From positions 2,965,001-3,029,000 of the forward strand of contig NZ_CP113432.1 in assembly GCF_026686735.1 (NCBI RefSeq): a stretch of DNA of 64,000 bases. The letters run 5' to 3'. Position 1 is the first letter of the stretch. Every line of letters starts with the position of its first letter. Below are positions 48,941 to 56,215 of this stretch, piece by piece. Source of the stretch: Pseudomonas triclosanedens (GTDB lineage: Bacteria; Pseudomonadota; Gammaproteobacteria; Pseudomonadales; Pseudomonadaceae). The notes beneath the pieces were generated by a model. It was not told the DNA's origin and searched no databases. It saw only the letters and a program-made list of their open reading frames with translations. The position numbers and the translations under genes are program-made.

Positions 48941-50077
48941 CTATGCCGCGTGTTCGCGCTCGCGGCCTGCACGCACATCGAAAGCGCCGCCGGTGAGCAC
49001 GCCATCCACGGTGATGCGCCCCTTGCCGGGCAGCAGCGGGAACACCAGCTCGGCGAAGCGATAGGCTTCCTCCAGGTGCGGATATCCCGACAGCACGAAG
49101 CTGTCCACCCCCAGCTCCGCGTATTCGAGCAGGCGGGCGGCGACTGTCTGCGGATCGCCCACCAGCGCGGTGCCCGCGCCGCCGCGAACCAACCCCACAC
49201 CGGCCCACAGGTTGGGACTGACTTCCAGGCGATTACGGTCACCACCGTGCAGTGCCGCCATACGTTGCTGGCCCACCGAATCCATCTTCGCGTAATTCGC
49301 CTGGGCTGCTGCAATGGTTGCGTCGTCCAGGTGACTGATCAGTTCGTTAGCGGCGGCCCAGGCTTTCTCGCTGGTCTCGCGCACGATCACATGCAGACGC
49401 ACGCCAAAGCGAACCGTGCGTCCGTGGCGGGCTGCTCGTTCGCGCACATCGGCGATCTTCTCCGCGACCGCAGCCGGCGGTTCGCCCCAGGTCAGGTAGG
49501 CATCGACATGTGTGGCGGCCAGCTCATGGGCGGCGGGCGACGAGCCGCCGAAATAGAGAGGAGGGTGGGGCTTCTGGATCGGAGGGAAGAAGTTCTGCGC
49601 GCCCTTCACCTTGAGGTGATCGCCATCGAAATCCACGGTTTCACCAGCCATCAGCCGGCGCCAGATCGTCAAGAATTCGTCGGATGCCGCATAACGCTGA
49701 TCGTGGCTTAGAAACACGCCATCGGCTTCAAGCTCGGTGCTGTCGCCTCCGGGCACGACATTGAGCAGCAGCCGACCATTGCTCGCCTGGTCGAGCGACG
49801 CCGCCTGGCGCGCGGAAGCCGTCGGGTTGCCCAGCGACGTGCGTAGCGCCACCAGCAGTTTGATTCGCTGGGTCACAGGCACCAGGCTGGCGGCAGTAAC
49901 CCAGGGGTCGAGGCAACTGCTGCCGGTGGGGATCAGCAGGCCGTCGTAACCCAGTTGATCGGCGGCCACGGCGATCTGGCGCATGTATTGGTTGGTGGCC
50001 GGTCGGCCGCTGCTGGAATGGCCCAGATAGCGGGTATCCCCGGAAGTGGGCAGAAACCAGAAAATATCGAGACTCAT
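48941..50077 (-). CDS. ssuD: FMNH2-dependent alkanesulfonate monooxygenase
   Basis: 378 residues, close to SsuD (about 380). Luciferase-like fold with [19 protein letters not shown] at the N-terminus, [72 protein letters not shown] and the C-terminal [19 protein letters not shown]. It releases sulfite from alkanesulfonates when sulfate is short and needs reduced flavin from SsuE. The start at 50077 matches the family N-terminus. No ssuE, ssuA, ssuB or ssuC is near, so it acts with partners elsewhere. Confidence 0.9.
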   Translation of the reverse strand: MSLDIFWFLPTSGDTRYLGHSSSGRPATNQYMRQIAVAADQLGYDGLLIPTGSSCLDPWVTAASLVPVTQRIKLLVALRTSLGNPTASARQAASLDQASNGRLLLNVVPGGDSTELEADGVFLSHDQRYAASDEFLTIWRRLMAGETVDFDGDHLKVKGAQNFFPPIQKPHPPLYFGGSSPAAHELAATHVDAYLTWGEPPAAVAEKIADVRERAARHGRTVRFGVRLHVIVRETSEKAWAAANELISHLDDATIAAAQANYAKMDSVGQQRMAALHGGDRNRLEVSPNLWAGVGLVRGGAGTALVGDPQTVAARLLEYAELGVDSFVLSGYPHLEEAYRFAELVFPLLPGKGRITVDGVLTGGAFDVRAGREREHAA

Positions 50078-50303
50078 AGGGTGTCCTCGTTGCCATCGTC
50101 GGTTTGGGGCAAAAGCCCCGTCGGTGCACGCGTGGCAAAACTCATTGGAATTCGTGGCCCGTTGCCGGTGCTTGTCGGCGAGACTTGCTTGAATGCAAGG
50201 AATGGGGCCCATGCCGGTAACGCAATCCCTGTGCCAGCGCTCCAGGCGAGGCACCGCGCAGTCAACGCATGGCGAACTGTTGGTCTGGCAACAGTGTTGT
50301 TGA

Positions 50304-50480
50304 TTGAGTGTTGCTGAAAAGATAGTCGGCAACATCGCTGGAGCGGTTCTGGCCCTGGAAGGCGTTTACGAGCATCCGCACTTCATGGTGTTCAGCCTGA
50401 CCAGACCGCAAACCTATCCTGATGAGATGTTCTGGTCGGACATTCGCACCTTGCGAGTGCTGAAGGACCGAGCCGGATAA
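50304..50480 (+). pseudogene. Short coding fragment of unknown origin
   Basis: An open frame of 58 codons after a stop at 50301. It reads [20 protein letters not shown] and EMFWSDIRTLRVLKDRAG and then stops at 50478-50480. The text has real protein character, lacks a credible ribosome site, and is followed 29 bases on by a clean terminator, as expected of the 3' end of a gene whose front was lost. I do not recognise the family. Confidence 0.4.
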
Positions 50481-50509
50481 TCTGGCGATCGCCAGCCTGG
50501 AAACGAAGG

Positions 50510-50538
50510 AAACCCCGTAGAGCGATCTGCGGGGTTTT
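50510..50538 (+). terminator. Intrinsic terminator after gene fragment
   Basis: AAACCCCG (50510-50517) pairs with CGGGGTTTT (50530-50538), with a 12-base loop and a terminal U-run. It follows the stop of the short coding fragment on the plus strand. Confidence 0.75.
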
Positions 50539-51099
50539 GTGCATCCTGGGCTCAGCCGCAAATACCCTAGGCTTCGCATAATGTATATTATGTTAAATTA
50601 CATGTAGGCTTTGAATGTCACTCTCAGGATGCACCTTGCGCTGAACAAGATCTTCAAACCTCGCGCCTCGTCACCGCCCCAAAACAGCATCTCGTGGAAA
50701 ACGGCGCAAATCTTGACCACTGAGCTTCATCTGCCCGGTCATGTTGGGCCAGCCACAGCCTCTATCGAGGGGCGTCACGATATCCGCGTGGGCAGCGCTG
50801 CTCGTCGGCTTCGCTTTCCAGACCATTACCGAGTAGCTGGCTGTGGGCACCAACGTCGAATAACCCATGCAGGCCCCAGCGCATGCCGGGTTGGCTCATG
50901 CGAAATTCTAAAGCATTGCCAGCCTGGATCGTGAGCTGGAAGGCTTCGCGCTGATGACTTCGATGATCGCGGAGATCCGGTCGACGGCCAGCGGCAGGAC
51001 GTTCTTGGGCTGGCCGGTGCAAGCACATGGCTGTGGCCCTTGCCCACCCTCCTCTTTCACAGATGATGATCCGTTCGAGTCATTACGCTTCCTGTCGTC
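50539..51099. other. Gene-poor, probably decayed region
   Basis: 561 bases without a convincing gene. An AT-rich block at about 50578-50610 (TATATTATGTTAAATTACATG) stands out from the GC-rich surroundings. On the minus strand stretches in different frames have protein character (SQPGMRWGLHGLFDVGAHSQ; SYSVMVWKAKPTSSAAHADI) but are separated by stops, suggesting a broken gene. Confidence 0.4.
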
Positions 51100-51333
51100 T
51101 CAACTCTTTTCCTCTGCTTTCAGTTTGAGCACCTGGCGAGCGAAGTCTGCGGGCTCGATACATCTTTGTTGAGCTGCAAGACAAAGCTCAGCCCATCCCT
51201 TTTGCCTGCGCAGATACTGTCTGTTGACGTCGGATGTATCGGGCGGAATGCTGCGTTCGATTTCTTCGGCCAGCGCGGGCACAAGCAGCAGAAATGCAGC
51301 CACCGCTGCATCAATGAGATCTGCGTCTTCCAC
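51100..51333 (-). CDS. Small hypothetical protein
   Basis: 77 residues from GTG 51333, chosen because AGGGGA lies 5 bases upstream; the longer frame from 51489 adds unlikely, arginine-rich sequence. The product begins with a hydrophobic helix (ADLIDAAVAAFLLLVPALAEEI) and continues soluble and charged to LKLKAEEKS, with an ARQVLKLKAEE helix at the end. No family recognised. It could belong to the stress gene block that starts here. Confidence 0.5.
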   Translation of the reverse strand: MEDADLIDAAVAAFLLLVPALAEEIERSIPPDTSDVNRQYLRRQKGWAELCLAAQQRCIEPADFARQVLKLKAEEKS

Positions 51334-51539
51334 AATTTTCCCCTGGCGACGACAAGTACGGCTCTTCCTGTCCTCACGAAACATGGCTCGTGGTTTCGTA
51401 GACAGCCAGGCCGCCGGCACACGGAAGGAGTCATCTGCTTCGTTGGGGCCGTCGAGCGAATTAGAGCCTAAGACTTTCCCGCAAACCATGCGGCTTGCGG
51501 GAAAGCGTGTTCAGTCACGAGGACTGAACCTTTAGGCCA

Positions 51540-51707
51540 TCAGCTATGGCCGCCATGGCTGTGCTGGCCACCTTTACGGCCTGCTTCAGATGCTTTTTGC
51601 GGGTCGTTGGCGAAGTTGCCGCCGCTGTGCTGGCCGCCTTTCTTCCCTGCTTCGCTGGCCTTCTGTTTGTCGTTGGCGAAATTGCCGGGGTTCTTGTTGG
51701 TAGTCAT
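51540..51707 (-). CDS. KGG-repeat stress-induced protein
   Basis: 55 residues, very hydrophilic. Two copies of the KGG motif unit, GNFANDKQKASEAGKKGGQ and GNFANDPQKASEAGRKGGQ, place it with YmdF/GsiB/ConJ-type stress proteins, thought to protect against desiccation or osmotic stress. The ATG at 51707 (MTTNKNPGN) follows GAGGTAATCACC on the minus strand; the upstream frame to 51743 is untranslated leader. A sigma-22-type promoter is visible upstream. Confidence 0.87.
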   Translation of the reverse strand: MTTNKNPGNFANDKQKASEAGKKGGQHSGGNFANDPQKASEAGRKGGQHSHGGHS

Positions 51708-51771
51708 GGTGATTACCTCGCTGGGCAGTGAATGAAGATGCAAGGTCGAGAAATCGATGCCTTACACCGGG

Positions 51772-51798
51772 TCTGAAAAATTGCCCGGAACGATGTTC
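51772..51798 (-). promoter_or_regulatory. AlgU (sigma-22)-type promoter
   Basis: On the minus strand GAACAT (51798-51793) is followed after 16 bases by TCAGA (51776-51772), against the AlgU/RpoE consensus GAACTT-N16/17-TCTGA. Transcription would start near 51765 and give a leader of about 58 bases before the KGG-repeat gene. Confidence 0.5.
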
Positions 51799-51884
51799 AA
51801 CTTGATTGCCTATCTATCGATGGGCGGGCATGGATCGCTCCGTGGTTTCATCGCTCTATGCGTGCCGTCGTCATTGCCGGGCGC

Positions 51885-52403
51885 TCAGCATCTTTCGCCC
51901 TGCAGCGCTCTGCGATGGAATTCGGGAATCAGTTCAAGCCCATGTCGAATCGTCTGATGCCGCATCCACTGCGGCTCGCCGTTGAAGCGCATGCGGCGGG
52001 TGAACAGGGCCAACCCCTCGTGCATGCGAAACCCCCAGGCCAGGCAGACCGTCCCTGGTGCGATGCCATCCTTGCCCTCCGCATCCAGCAGCCCGGTGAC
52101 GGCGAGCACGGCGGTCGCTGGCTTGTAGCGAAACGCTGCCTCCGCCATTGCCTTTGCCACCTCGACACTGGTCAGGTTGAAGTCCTCCAGCCACATCGCT
52201 TCCACACCCAGAAGCTCGCGCTTGGCTGTAGGCGAATAGACCACGATGCCTCCTTCCATTACTTGTCCACTTCCAGGTATTGAAGACAGTACTGCAGAGA
52301 TATGACCTCCGGTGCATGACTCGGCGGTGAGCAGGCGCAGGCGTTGCCGCTCCAGGTAATCCACGACCCTTTGGGCCGATTCGCGCAGTTCGGCTTCGAA
52401 CAT
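51885..52403 (-). CDS. CinA C-terminal domain protein (nicotinamide-nucleotide amidase family)
   Basis: 172 residues consisting only of the CinA-C/PncC domain, which deamidates nicotinamide mononucleotide in E. coli. The signature LLTAESCTGGHISAVLSSIPGSG lies near 24-46 in two parts (TAESCTGG and IPGSG), followed by GGIVVYSPTAKRELLGV, VAKAMAEAA and VTGLLDAEGKDGIAPGTVCLAW. Start at 52403. Stand-alone copies like this often sit in pseudomonad stress clusters. The neighbours support a stress role; enzymatic activity is inferred from family. Confidence 0.85.
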   Translation of the reverse strand: MFEAELRESAQRVVDYLERQRLRLLTAESCTGGHISAVLSSIPGSGQVMEGGIVVYSPTAKRELLGVEAMWLEDFNLTSVEVAKAMAEAAFRYKPATAVLAVTGLLDAEGKDGIAPGTVCLAWGFRMHEGLALFTRRMRFNGEPQWMRHQTIRHGLELIPEFHRRALQGERC

Positions 52404-52791
52404 GATCAAAAACTCCGGCCGGGGCGTTGCGGCGGGGGCGGAAAAGCGTCCATTCGATGGCCCGCTCCGGTTCGTCCAGGCAAATGGGTTTGAGTAGGCA
52501 GGAGGTCTTCGGTTGCTCCTCCAGGGACTGCCTCGATGTTGCTCGCAGCCCGATGGGCTGGCTCCCTTCTCCTGGAAGCGAACCGAGCAAGTTCCGCGCC
52601 TGGAGCGCTCTTTCGAACACCCTCGCCCCAGACCGCCTCCAGGCGTGGATAGTCGCAGCGTGCAATCAGCAATGCGCACGATCGGCAGAAGTTGCCGGTG
52701 CATTTCGCCCGAACGAAACGGCAGATAAAAAATCCTTGGCACCAATTCCAACCGGACCGGTCGCAAGCAATAGCGGAGCGAGGAACCGAGC
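52404..52791. other. Intergenic region
   Basis: 388 bases between divergent genes with no supported gene. One minus-strand frame has a passage with protein character (CLLKPICLDEPERAIEWTLF) just before the amidase start, but no start or ribosome site; it may be decayed. Promoters for both flanking genes are expected here. Confidence 0.4.
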
Positions 52792-53313
52792 ATGGGCAAG
52801 CAAGCACGCAGCGCCGCCGACGATGATTTCGGTGCGCGCGAGTATCCCTTTCCCGAGCAGATAGAAGGCCAGCGTCGCGCCTGGCGGCTGGAGCGCATTT
52901 CGCTCTACGGGCTGGTCGCGATTGTTCTACTGGCGGTGGCAGGCGTGTTCTCCAGCGGCCCCTTGAGCAGCGCAAAACAGGCCAGCGATGGAGGTCGCCT
53001 CGAGGTCGAGTACGAACGATTCGAACGCTTGGGCGCCAGTAGCCGATTGCACATCAAGTTACGCGGCAACCCCGGTGCCGAGGCTCGGCTACGCCTGAAC
53101 GGCGACCTGCTCTCCGGTCACGATGTGCAAAGCCTGCAGCCAGAGCTACCAGCTCGCAGTTGGGAGGGTGGCCTGGAGCTGCTGGGCAGATTGGACGAGC
53201 GCGGCGAGCTGCATCTGTACCTGGCATTGCTGGCCACGCAGCCGGGGCTGCTAACGCATCGGATTTTCTACGCCGATGCGCAGCTCGAGTTCCAGCAACT
53301 GGTCTACCCCTGA
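52792..53313 (+). CDS. Hypothetical membrane-anchored protein
   Basis: 173 residues. A charged N-terminus of about 35 residues precedes one transmembrane helix (ISLYGLVAIVLLAVAGVFSSGPL, about 36-57), followed by a periplasmic beta-rich domain (LEVEYERFERLGASSRLHIKLRG ... LHLYLALLATQPGLLTHRIFY). GGAG-type ribosome site upstream. It is followed after 10 bases by a DUF421 gene, with which it is probably co-expressed and may form a complex. No named family recognised. Confidence 0.75.
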   Translation: MGKQARSAADDDFGAREYPFPEQIEGQRRAWRLERISLYGLVAIVLLAVAGVFSSGPLSSAKQASDGGRLEVEYERFERLGASSRLHIKLRGNPGAEARLRLNGDLLSGHDVQSLQPELPARSWEGGLELLGRLDERGELHLYLALLATQPGLLTHRIFYADAQLEFQQLVYP

Positions 53314-53323
53314 GGAGCCTGTC

Positions 53324-53770
53324 ATGGATTCCGTCCTGCGCGCCGTAAGCATCTACCTTTTCCTGATCATACTGTTCCGCCTGGTGGGCAAGCGCGCTTT
53401 GGCGGACGTCAGCACTTTCGATCTGCTGTTTCTGATGATCATCAGCGAGGCAACCCAGCAGGCCATGCTCGGTGACGATTTCTCCACGACCAATGCTCTG
53501 CTGGTAATCATCACTCTGGTGGTGATGGATGTTGTTTTCTCGCTCATGAAGCTGCGCTTTCCACGTATGGACCGGATCATCGAGGGTGCATCGATCCTGA
53601 TCGTCGAACATGGCCGTCCACTCAAGAACCGGCTTGCCGAAGCGCGACTGCGCGAAGAGGACATCCTGCTCGAGGCGCGGCAATCGCAAGGGGTGGAGCG
53701 CATGGAGCAGATTCGCTTCGCCATCCTGGAGAAGAACGGGAAGATATCGATCATTCGCGAGGCCGGTTGA
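53324..53770 (+). CDS. DUF421 (YetF-like) membrane protein
   Basis: 148 residues. Three hydrophobic helices at the N-terminus (VSIYLFLIILFRLVGKRALADVSTFDLLFLMIISEATQQAMLGDD spans the first two; LLVIITLVVMDVVFSLM the third) are followed by a soluble YetF-type domain (LIVEHGRPLKNRLAEARLREEDILLEAR ... IRFAILEKNGKISII). LxGKR and FDLL are family hallmarks. The start at 53324 follows GAGG. Shorter than B. subtilis YetF, like other proteobacterial members. Function unknown. Confidence 0.87.
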   Translation: MDSVLRAVSIYLFLIILFRLVGKRALADVSTFDLLFLMIISEATQQAMLGDDFSTTNALLVIITLVVMDVVFSLMKLRFPRMDRIIEGASILIVEHGRPLKNRLAEARLREEDILLEARQSQGVERMEQIRFAILEKNGKISIIREAG

Positions 53771-53872
53771 GCACTCGCGCGCGCCACGCGTCTCGACGCC
53801 GCAAGGAAATAAATCTGAACAGCGGCCCTCCTGCCCTTTCAAATGGAACACACACCTTCGGGAGGATTACCC

Positions 53873-54382
53873 ATGACCGCAAAACAAGACAACCTGCTGG
53901 ATTGGCTGCGCGATGCCCATGCCATGGAACAACAGGCGGAGAAGATGCTCGAGGCCCAGGCCGGCAGGCTCGAACATTACCCTGAGTTGAAATCGCGCAT
54001 CCTGCAGCATCTGGATGAGACACGCGGCCAGCAACGTCTGCTCGAAGAGTGCCTGAAGCGTCTCGACAGCAGCCCCTCCACCTTCAAGGACATGGGCGCA
54101 AAACTCATGGCGTTCGGTCAGGCTGTCAGTGGCATGACGGTCAGCGATGAAGTGGTCAAAGGCGCCATGAGCGGCTATGTCTTCGAGAACATGGAGATTG
54201 CCGCCTACACCGTGCTGATTGCCGCGGCTCAGGAAGTTGGAGACGCGGCCACGGAGTCGGCGCTCAAGCAGATCCTTCCCCAGGAAGTAGCGATGGCGGA
54301 ATGGCTACGCGAGCATTTGCCCGAAATAACAGGCGCCTATTTGGCCCGCGACAAGGTGGATGCCGACGCAGCCAAGCGATGA
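53873..54382 (+). CDS. DUF892 ferritin-like protein (YciE/YciF family)
   Basis: 169 residues, all-helical. The pattern LLDWLRDAHAMEQQAEKMLEAQ, HLDETRGQQRLLEECLKRL, YVFENMEIAAYTVLIAAAQEVGD and LREHLPEITGAYL places it in the DUF892 ferritin-like family, with Glu and His residues at possible metal positions. The start at 53873 is supported by GGAGG. YciF-type proteins are induced by stress in enterobacteria and pseudomonads. It is separate from the DUF421 gene by about 100 bases. Confidence 0.87.
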   Translation: MTAKQDNLLDWLRDAHAMEQQAEKMLEAQAGRLEHYPELKSRILQHLDETRGQQRLLEECLKRLDSSPSTFKDMGAKLMAFGQAVSGMTVSDEVVKGAMSGYVFENMEIAAYTVLIAAAQEVGDAATESALKQILPQEVAMAEWLREHLPEITGAYLARDKVDADAAKR

Positions 54383-54407
54383 ACTGACCAGGCGTGGCGC
54401 ATTTGCC

Positions 54408-54456
54408 GACCGGCTCGATATCTACCGGGGAGCTGGTGGCCTTGATCGAGCCGGTC
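54408..54456. repeat. Perfect 12-base inverted repeat upstream of peptidase gene
   Basis: GACCGGCTCGAT (54408-54419) is the exact reverse complement of ATCGAGCCGGTC (54445-54456), with 25 bases between. In the RNA this gives a 12-base-pair stem. It sits in the 231-base gap between the DUF892 and M42 genes and lacks a U-run, so an operator or leader element is as likely as a terminator. Confidence 0.6.
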
Positions 54457-54613
54457 CGTTCGGCACTTGTGTACGTTGTATCCTTCCACGCTTTTGAAAC
54501 CTTGCAGATCGTGAGCGGGACCGTGCAGGCAGCGGGCGTCAGGCGGGCCTCTTCCGTTGAACCGGGACCGGTCCAAGCGATCGGCATGGAACACCTTCAG
54601 GAGCAGGACACTC

Positions 54614-55684
54614 ATGACTGACTTCATGCAGGAGCGCGCTGGAAGCGGGAATCGGCTACTGGACGAACTTCTTCTGGCGCGCGGTCCCGGTGGTCAGGAA
54701 AACGAAGTCCGCGCCGTTTGCCATAGAGAACTAATCAAGTACTGCGACCGTGTCTGGACAGATGCTGCTGGAAATCTGATAGGTCTCATCGCCGGCAACG
54801 CAGAGAAAGGTCCTGCGGTAAAAGTCATGGCGCACCTGGATGAGATCGCGATGATCGTGAAGCGCGTGGAGGACGATGGAGCGCTGAGGGTAGTAGCGCT
54901 GGGCGGCGCCAACCCGGTGAGTTTCGGGGTGTGCCCGGTCGACATCCTCGCGGAGAAAGCAGTGCTGCCTGGCGTGCTTTCTTACGGCTCCATGCACATC
55001 ACCAATGAGTCGCCCCAGGGTAAGGATGTGCAGACGGGGGCGGTGCATTGGGAAGATGTGCACGTCGTGACCCGTATGAGCCGGGAACAGCTTCGTGATG
55101 CCGGCGTACGTCCAGGAACACGTGTGGTGCTGTCTCAGCACTGGCGGCAGCCCTGGCGGGTTGGCGACGCCATCGCTGCTCATTTTCTGGATGATCGTGC
55201 GCCCCTGGCTGCCTGCATTGAAGCGGCTGCTCTGCTGGCCGCGCGCAAGGCGGAGCTGGGCTGCGATGCCTACCTGGTGTTCACCACAATGGAAGAGGAA
55301 TCCAACTCCGGGGCGATGTTCGCGGCACGCACGCTGCCCGGGGACGTTGCCGTCGCAGTGGAGGTCGGCCCGGTGATGCCTGAGTACGCGACTCGATTGA
55401 GCATTGATCCGATCATCAGCACCGGGGACCAGAAGGCCTATTACACCCGTGCGATCGCGGAGCAGCTTCATCGCGCCGGGGTGCGCTGTGGCTATCAGCC
55501 TCAGTTTGCTCTATTGCTTGATTTTGCTTCCGACGCCAGCGCCGTGCTGGCTGCCGGGGTCTGTCCGCAGAGCGGCTGCATTGCGATACCCACGGAGAAC
55601 ACTCACGGTTACGAGATGATCCTCGCAGAAGGCATTGGCGCCTGCGCCAGGACATTGACCCAGTATCTGGTCGACTTCGCCTAG
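54614..55684 (+). CDS. M42-family metallopeptidase
   Basis: 356 residues. The M42 glutamyl-aminopeptidase/TET fold has metal-binding blocks VMAHLDEIAMIV, VGDAIAAHFLDDRA (metal-bridging Asp), VFTTMEEESNSGA (catalytic Glu pair) and the last ligand in TENTHGYEM. The peptidase is cytoplasmic and usually forms large self-compartmentalising complexes. The start at 54614 fits the family N-terminus; AGGAGC lies about 10 bases upstream. In this setting it is part of the stress block. Substrate specificity is not readable. Confidence 0.87.
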   Translation: MTDFMQERAGSGNRLLDELLLARGPGGQENEVRAVCHRELIKYCDRVWTDAAGNLIGLIAGNAEKGPAVKVMAHLDEIAMIVKRVEDDGALRVVALGGANPVSFGVCPVDILAEKAVLPGVLSYGSMHITNESPQGKDVQTGAVHWEDVHVVTRMSREQLRDAGVRPGTRVVLSQHWRQPWRVGDAIAAHFLDDRAPLAACIEAAALLAARKAELGCDAYLVFTTMEEESNSGAMFAARTLPGDVAVAVEVGPVMPEYATRLSIDPIISTGDQKAYYTRAIAEQLHRAGVRCGYQPQFALLLDFASDASAVLAAGVCPQSGCIAIPTENTHGYEMILAEGIGACARTLTQYLVDFA

Positions 55685-55696
55685 CCGTGCGCGGCA

Positions 55697-55903
55697 TCAG
55701 GGTGGCGGTTCAGCGAGACCGCGAGGGCCGGCGATACCCCAGATGGCCAATCCGACTATCGGGAAAATCGCGATTAGCAAGGCCCAGAGAGCCTTTGCGT
55801 TTACGTCCTTATCGCTGCGGAAAACACTGACGATGGCCCACAGGTCGAGCAAGACAATGATCACCGCAACACCAATGAATGTGAGGGACAGAAAAGTCGA
55901 CAT
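55697..55903 (-). CDS. Small PLDc_N-domain membrane protein
   Basis: 68 residues with two transmembrane helices: LSLTFIGVAVIIVLLDLWAIVSVF and ALWALLIAIFPIVGLAIWGIAGPRG. The pattern LLDLWAIxxVxRS ... KxLWxLLIxxFPxxGxxxWxxxG is the phospholipase D N-terminal (PLDc_N) module, here as a stand-alone protein. Start at 55903 after GGAGG (read on the minus strand). It converges with the M42 gene, 12 bases away. Confidence 0.85.
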   Translation of the reverse strand: MSTFLSLTFIGVAVIIVLLDLWAIVSVFRSDKDVNAKALWALLIAIFPIVGLAIWGIAGPRGLAEPPP

Positions 55904-56199
55904 CGGATACCTCCGAACTGCAGGTGTATGCGGTGGGCATGCAGAGCAGTCCAAGGTTCCATCCAGGCGATCACCGCAGTGAGAACTTTCGAAGTCACGA
56001 CAATCCTCGCTGAAACAGTCTCGACATTCGACTCGCCGGCCTCATCAATGCCGTCTGGCTTTGGGCGTAGTTGAACCCAGGCCTTTGCCTCGTCTGCTCC
56101 TTCTGCCCGCACAGGGGCTCTCGCCGGTTGAATCCAGCGCCAGAACAGCCAGAGAAATGAGCGACCTGCGAGGTTCCAGATCTTCCGCAGGCCGTTCAT
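55861..56199 (-). CDS. Doubtful hypothetical protein upstream of PLDc_N gene
   Basis: Frame of 112 codons from ATG 56199. The N-terminus (MNGLRKIWNLAGRSFLWLFWRWIQP) has a hydrophobic, aromatic helix followed by acidic sequence (EGADEAKAWVQLRPKPDGIDEAGE), which looks protein-like, but the C-terminal third overlaps the PLDc_N gene and its ribosome site. It starts 17 bases after the autotransporter stop. May be real with an earlier end lost, or spurious. Confidence 0.3.
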   Translation of the reverse strand: MNGLRKIWNLAGRSFLWLFWRWIQPARAPVRAEGADEAKAWVQLRPKPDGIDEAGESNVETVSARIVVTSKVLTAVIAWMEPWTALHAHRIHLQFGGIRCRLFCPSHSLVLR

Positions 56200-56215
56200 T
56201 TTCGCTACCGCGCAA

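Noticed and set aside
54394..54621. 75-codon frame between the DUF892 and M42 genes
   Set aside because: Starts with GTG and no ribosome site, contains both arms of a perfect inverted repeat, and overlaps the peptidase start.
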